Origin: Bradyrhizobium sp. CCGB01
GTDB taxonomy: Bacteria; Pseudomonadota; Alphaproteobacteria; Rhizobiales; Xanthobacteraceae
Direction: 5' to 3'
Assembly (NCBI RefSeq): GCF_024199795.1
Contig: NZ_JANADK010000001.1
Location: forward strand, 7,440,001-7,504,000
DNA length: 64,000 bases
The notes below the pieces were generated by a model. The model worked only from the letters and a program-made list of their open reading frames with translations. It was not told where the DNA came from and searched no databases. Below, piece after piece: positions 63,692 to 64,000 of this stretch. A program made the position numbers and the translations under genes. Position 1 is the stretch's first letter; each line of letters begins with the position of its first letter.

Positions 63692-64000
63692 CTACTCCCC
63701 GTCGCGCAGACGCCGGTACAGCGCGCCCAGAATGTTGGAGTAGTCGTCGGTCCAGACCCGCACCCGGTCGTCGGCTTCGGTCTGCTCCCATGACTTGGAG
63801 GCGGCGAGCCGGCCGATGTCGGCGTCTTCGCGCGCGGAGATGACGACGTCGGTCGAGAAGATGTAGTCGCTGTCGCGCCCGGAATCCTCGTTGAAGACCC
63901 AGCTCTTCAAATCATTGGCGTCGGCGATGCCGACCACGACGGTCTCGAGATCGAGGTGCCGGTTGGAGACGTGCATCACCACGGCGCCGTGCGGAGCCAG
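63692..64000 (-). CDS. C-terminus of spermidine synthase-like protein (cut by window edge)
   Basis: 103 residues visible, open to the window end without a start: LAPHGAVVMHVSNRHLDLETVV, then SWVFNEDSGRDSDYIFSTDVVISARED and WTDDYSNILGALYRRL. HVSNRxLDL and the final WTDDYSN are the end of the spermine/spermidine synthase methyltransferase-like fold, as in fused MFS/spermidine-synthase-like proteins. The aminopropyltransferase core lies outside the window. Confidence 0.7.
   Translation of the reverse strand: MAPHGAVVMHVSNRHLDLETVVVGIADANDLKSWVFNEDSGRDSDYIFSTDVVISAREDADIGRLAASKSWEQTEADDRVRVWTDDYSNILGALYRRLRDGE

Overview
The window is chromosomal DNA of a GC-rich alphaproteobacterium, most likely Bradyrhizobium or a close relative in the Nitrobacteraceae. 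This is inferred from codon use, from five families of palindromic repeats typical of that group, from a CYP199-like P450, and from many orphan periplasmic binding proteins. No rRNA, tRNA, CRISPR array, transposase or phage gene was recognised. The first and last genes are cut by the window edges.

0-9.5 kb: the start of a cytochrome P450 divergent from a TetR regulator over a perfect operator; an AraC regulator; an NDH-2-like flavoprotein followed by a metallo-beta-lactamase-fold hydrolase and a terminator; an MFS carrier; and a CHASE-GGDEF-EAL c-di-GMP enzyme divergent from a lone periplasmic binding protein. 10.6-14.5 kb: a TRAP transporter operon (dctP, fused dctQM) ending in a D-2-hydroxyacid dehydrogenase. 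15-18.3 kb: an exported caspase-like protein and a SulP anion transporter. 18.8-23.2 kb: a complete sugar-type ABC operon (binding protein, two permeases, ATPase). 23.3-27.5 kb: a His/Gly-rich protein with two Spy-like modules, an FAD-linked 2-hydroxyacid oxidase, a hot-dog thioesterase and a DUF1328 membrane peptide.

27.7-34.2 kb: UvrD-type helicase carrying an in-frame palindromic repeat, a HicB-like orphan, a Cys-rich/OmpA secreted pair, and a three-gene set (Mpo1-like, HpnA-like epimerase, isoprenylcysteine methyltransferase-like) that looks like lipid metabolism. 34.2-37.4 kb is a gene-poor patch of small lineage-specific genes, hairpins and repeats. 37.4-43 kb: a PQQ-type dehydrogenase and a LysR-controlled tartrate module (MFS carrier, TtuC, aspartate-dehydrogenase-like enzyme).

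43.1-51.2 kb is a surface locus: a periplasmic TPR protein, a FecR-domain protein, and a divergent 1340-residue FecR/VCBS/RTX protein unusually rich in cysteine, then a LysM hydrolase and an outer-membrane barrel. 51.4-54.4 kb: a MarR regulator divergent from a binding protein plus CYP199-like P450, plausibly uptake and O-demethylation of aromatic acids. 54.4-58.1 kb: a CGNR regulator divergent from an operon of two alpha/beta hydrolases, an SDR and a TMEM175-like channel; one hydrolase and the SDR lack canonical catalytic residues. 58.2-64 kb: a second periplasmic hydrolase, an ABC-2 exporter, a glycine-zipper protein, an L,D-transpeptidase with a Tyr/Gln-rich tail, a secreted glycerophosphodiesterase, and the end of a spermidine-synthase-like gene.
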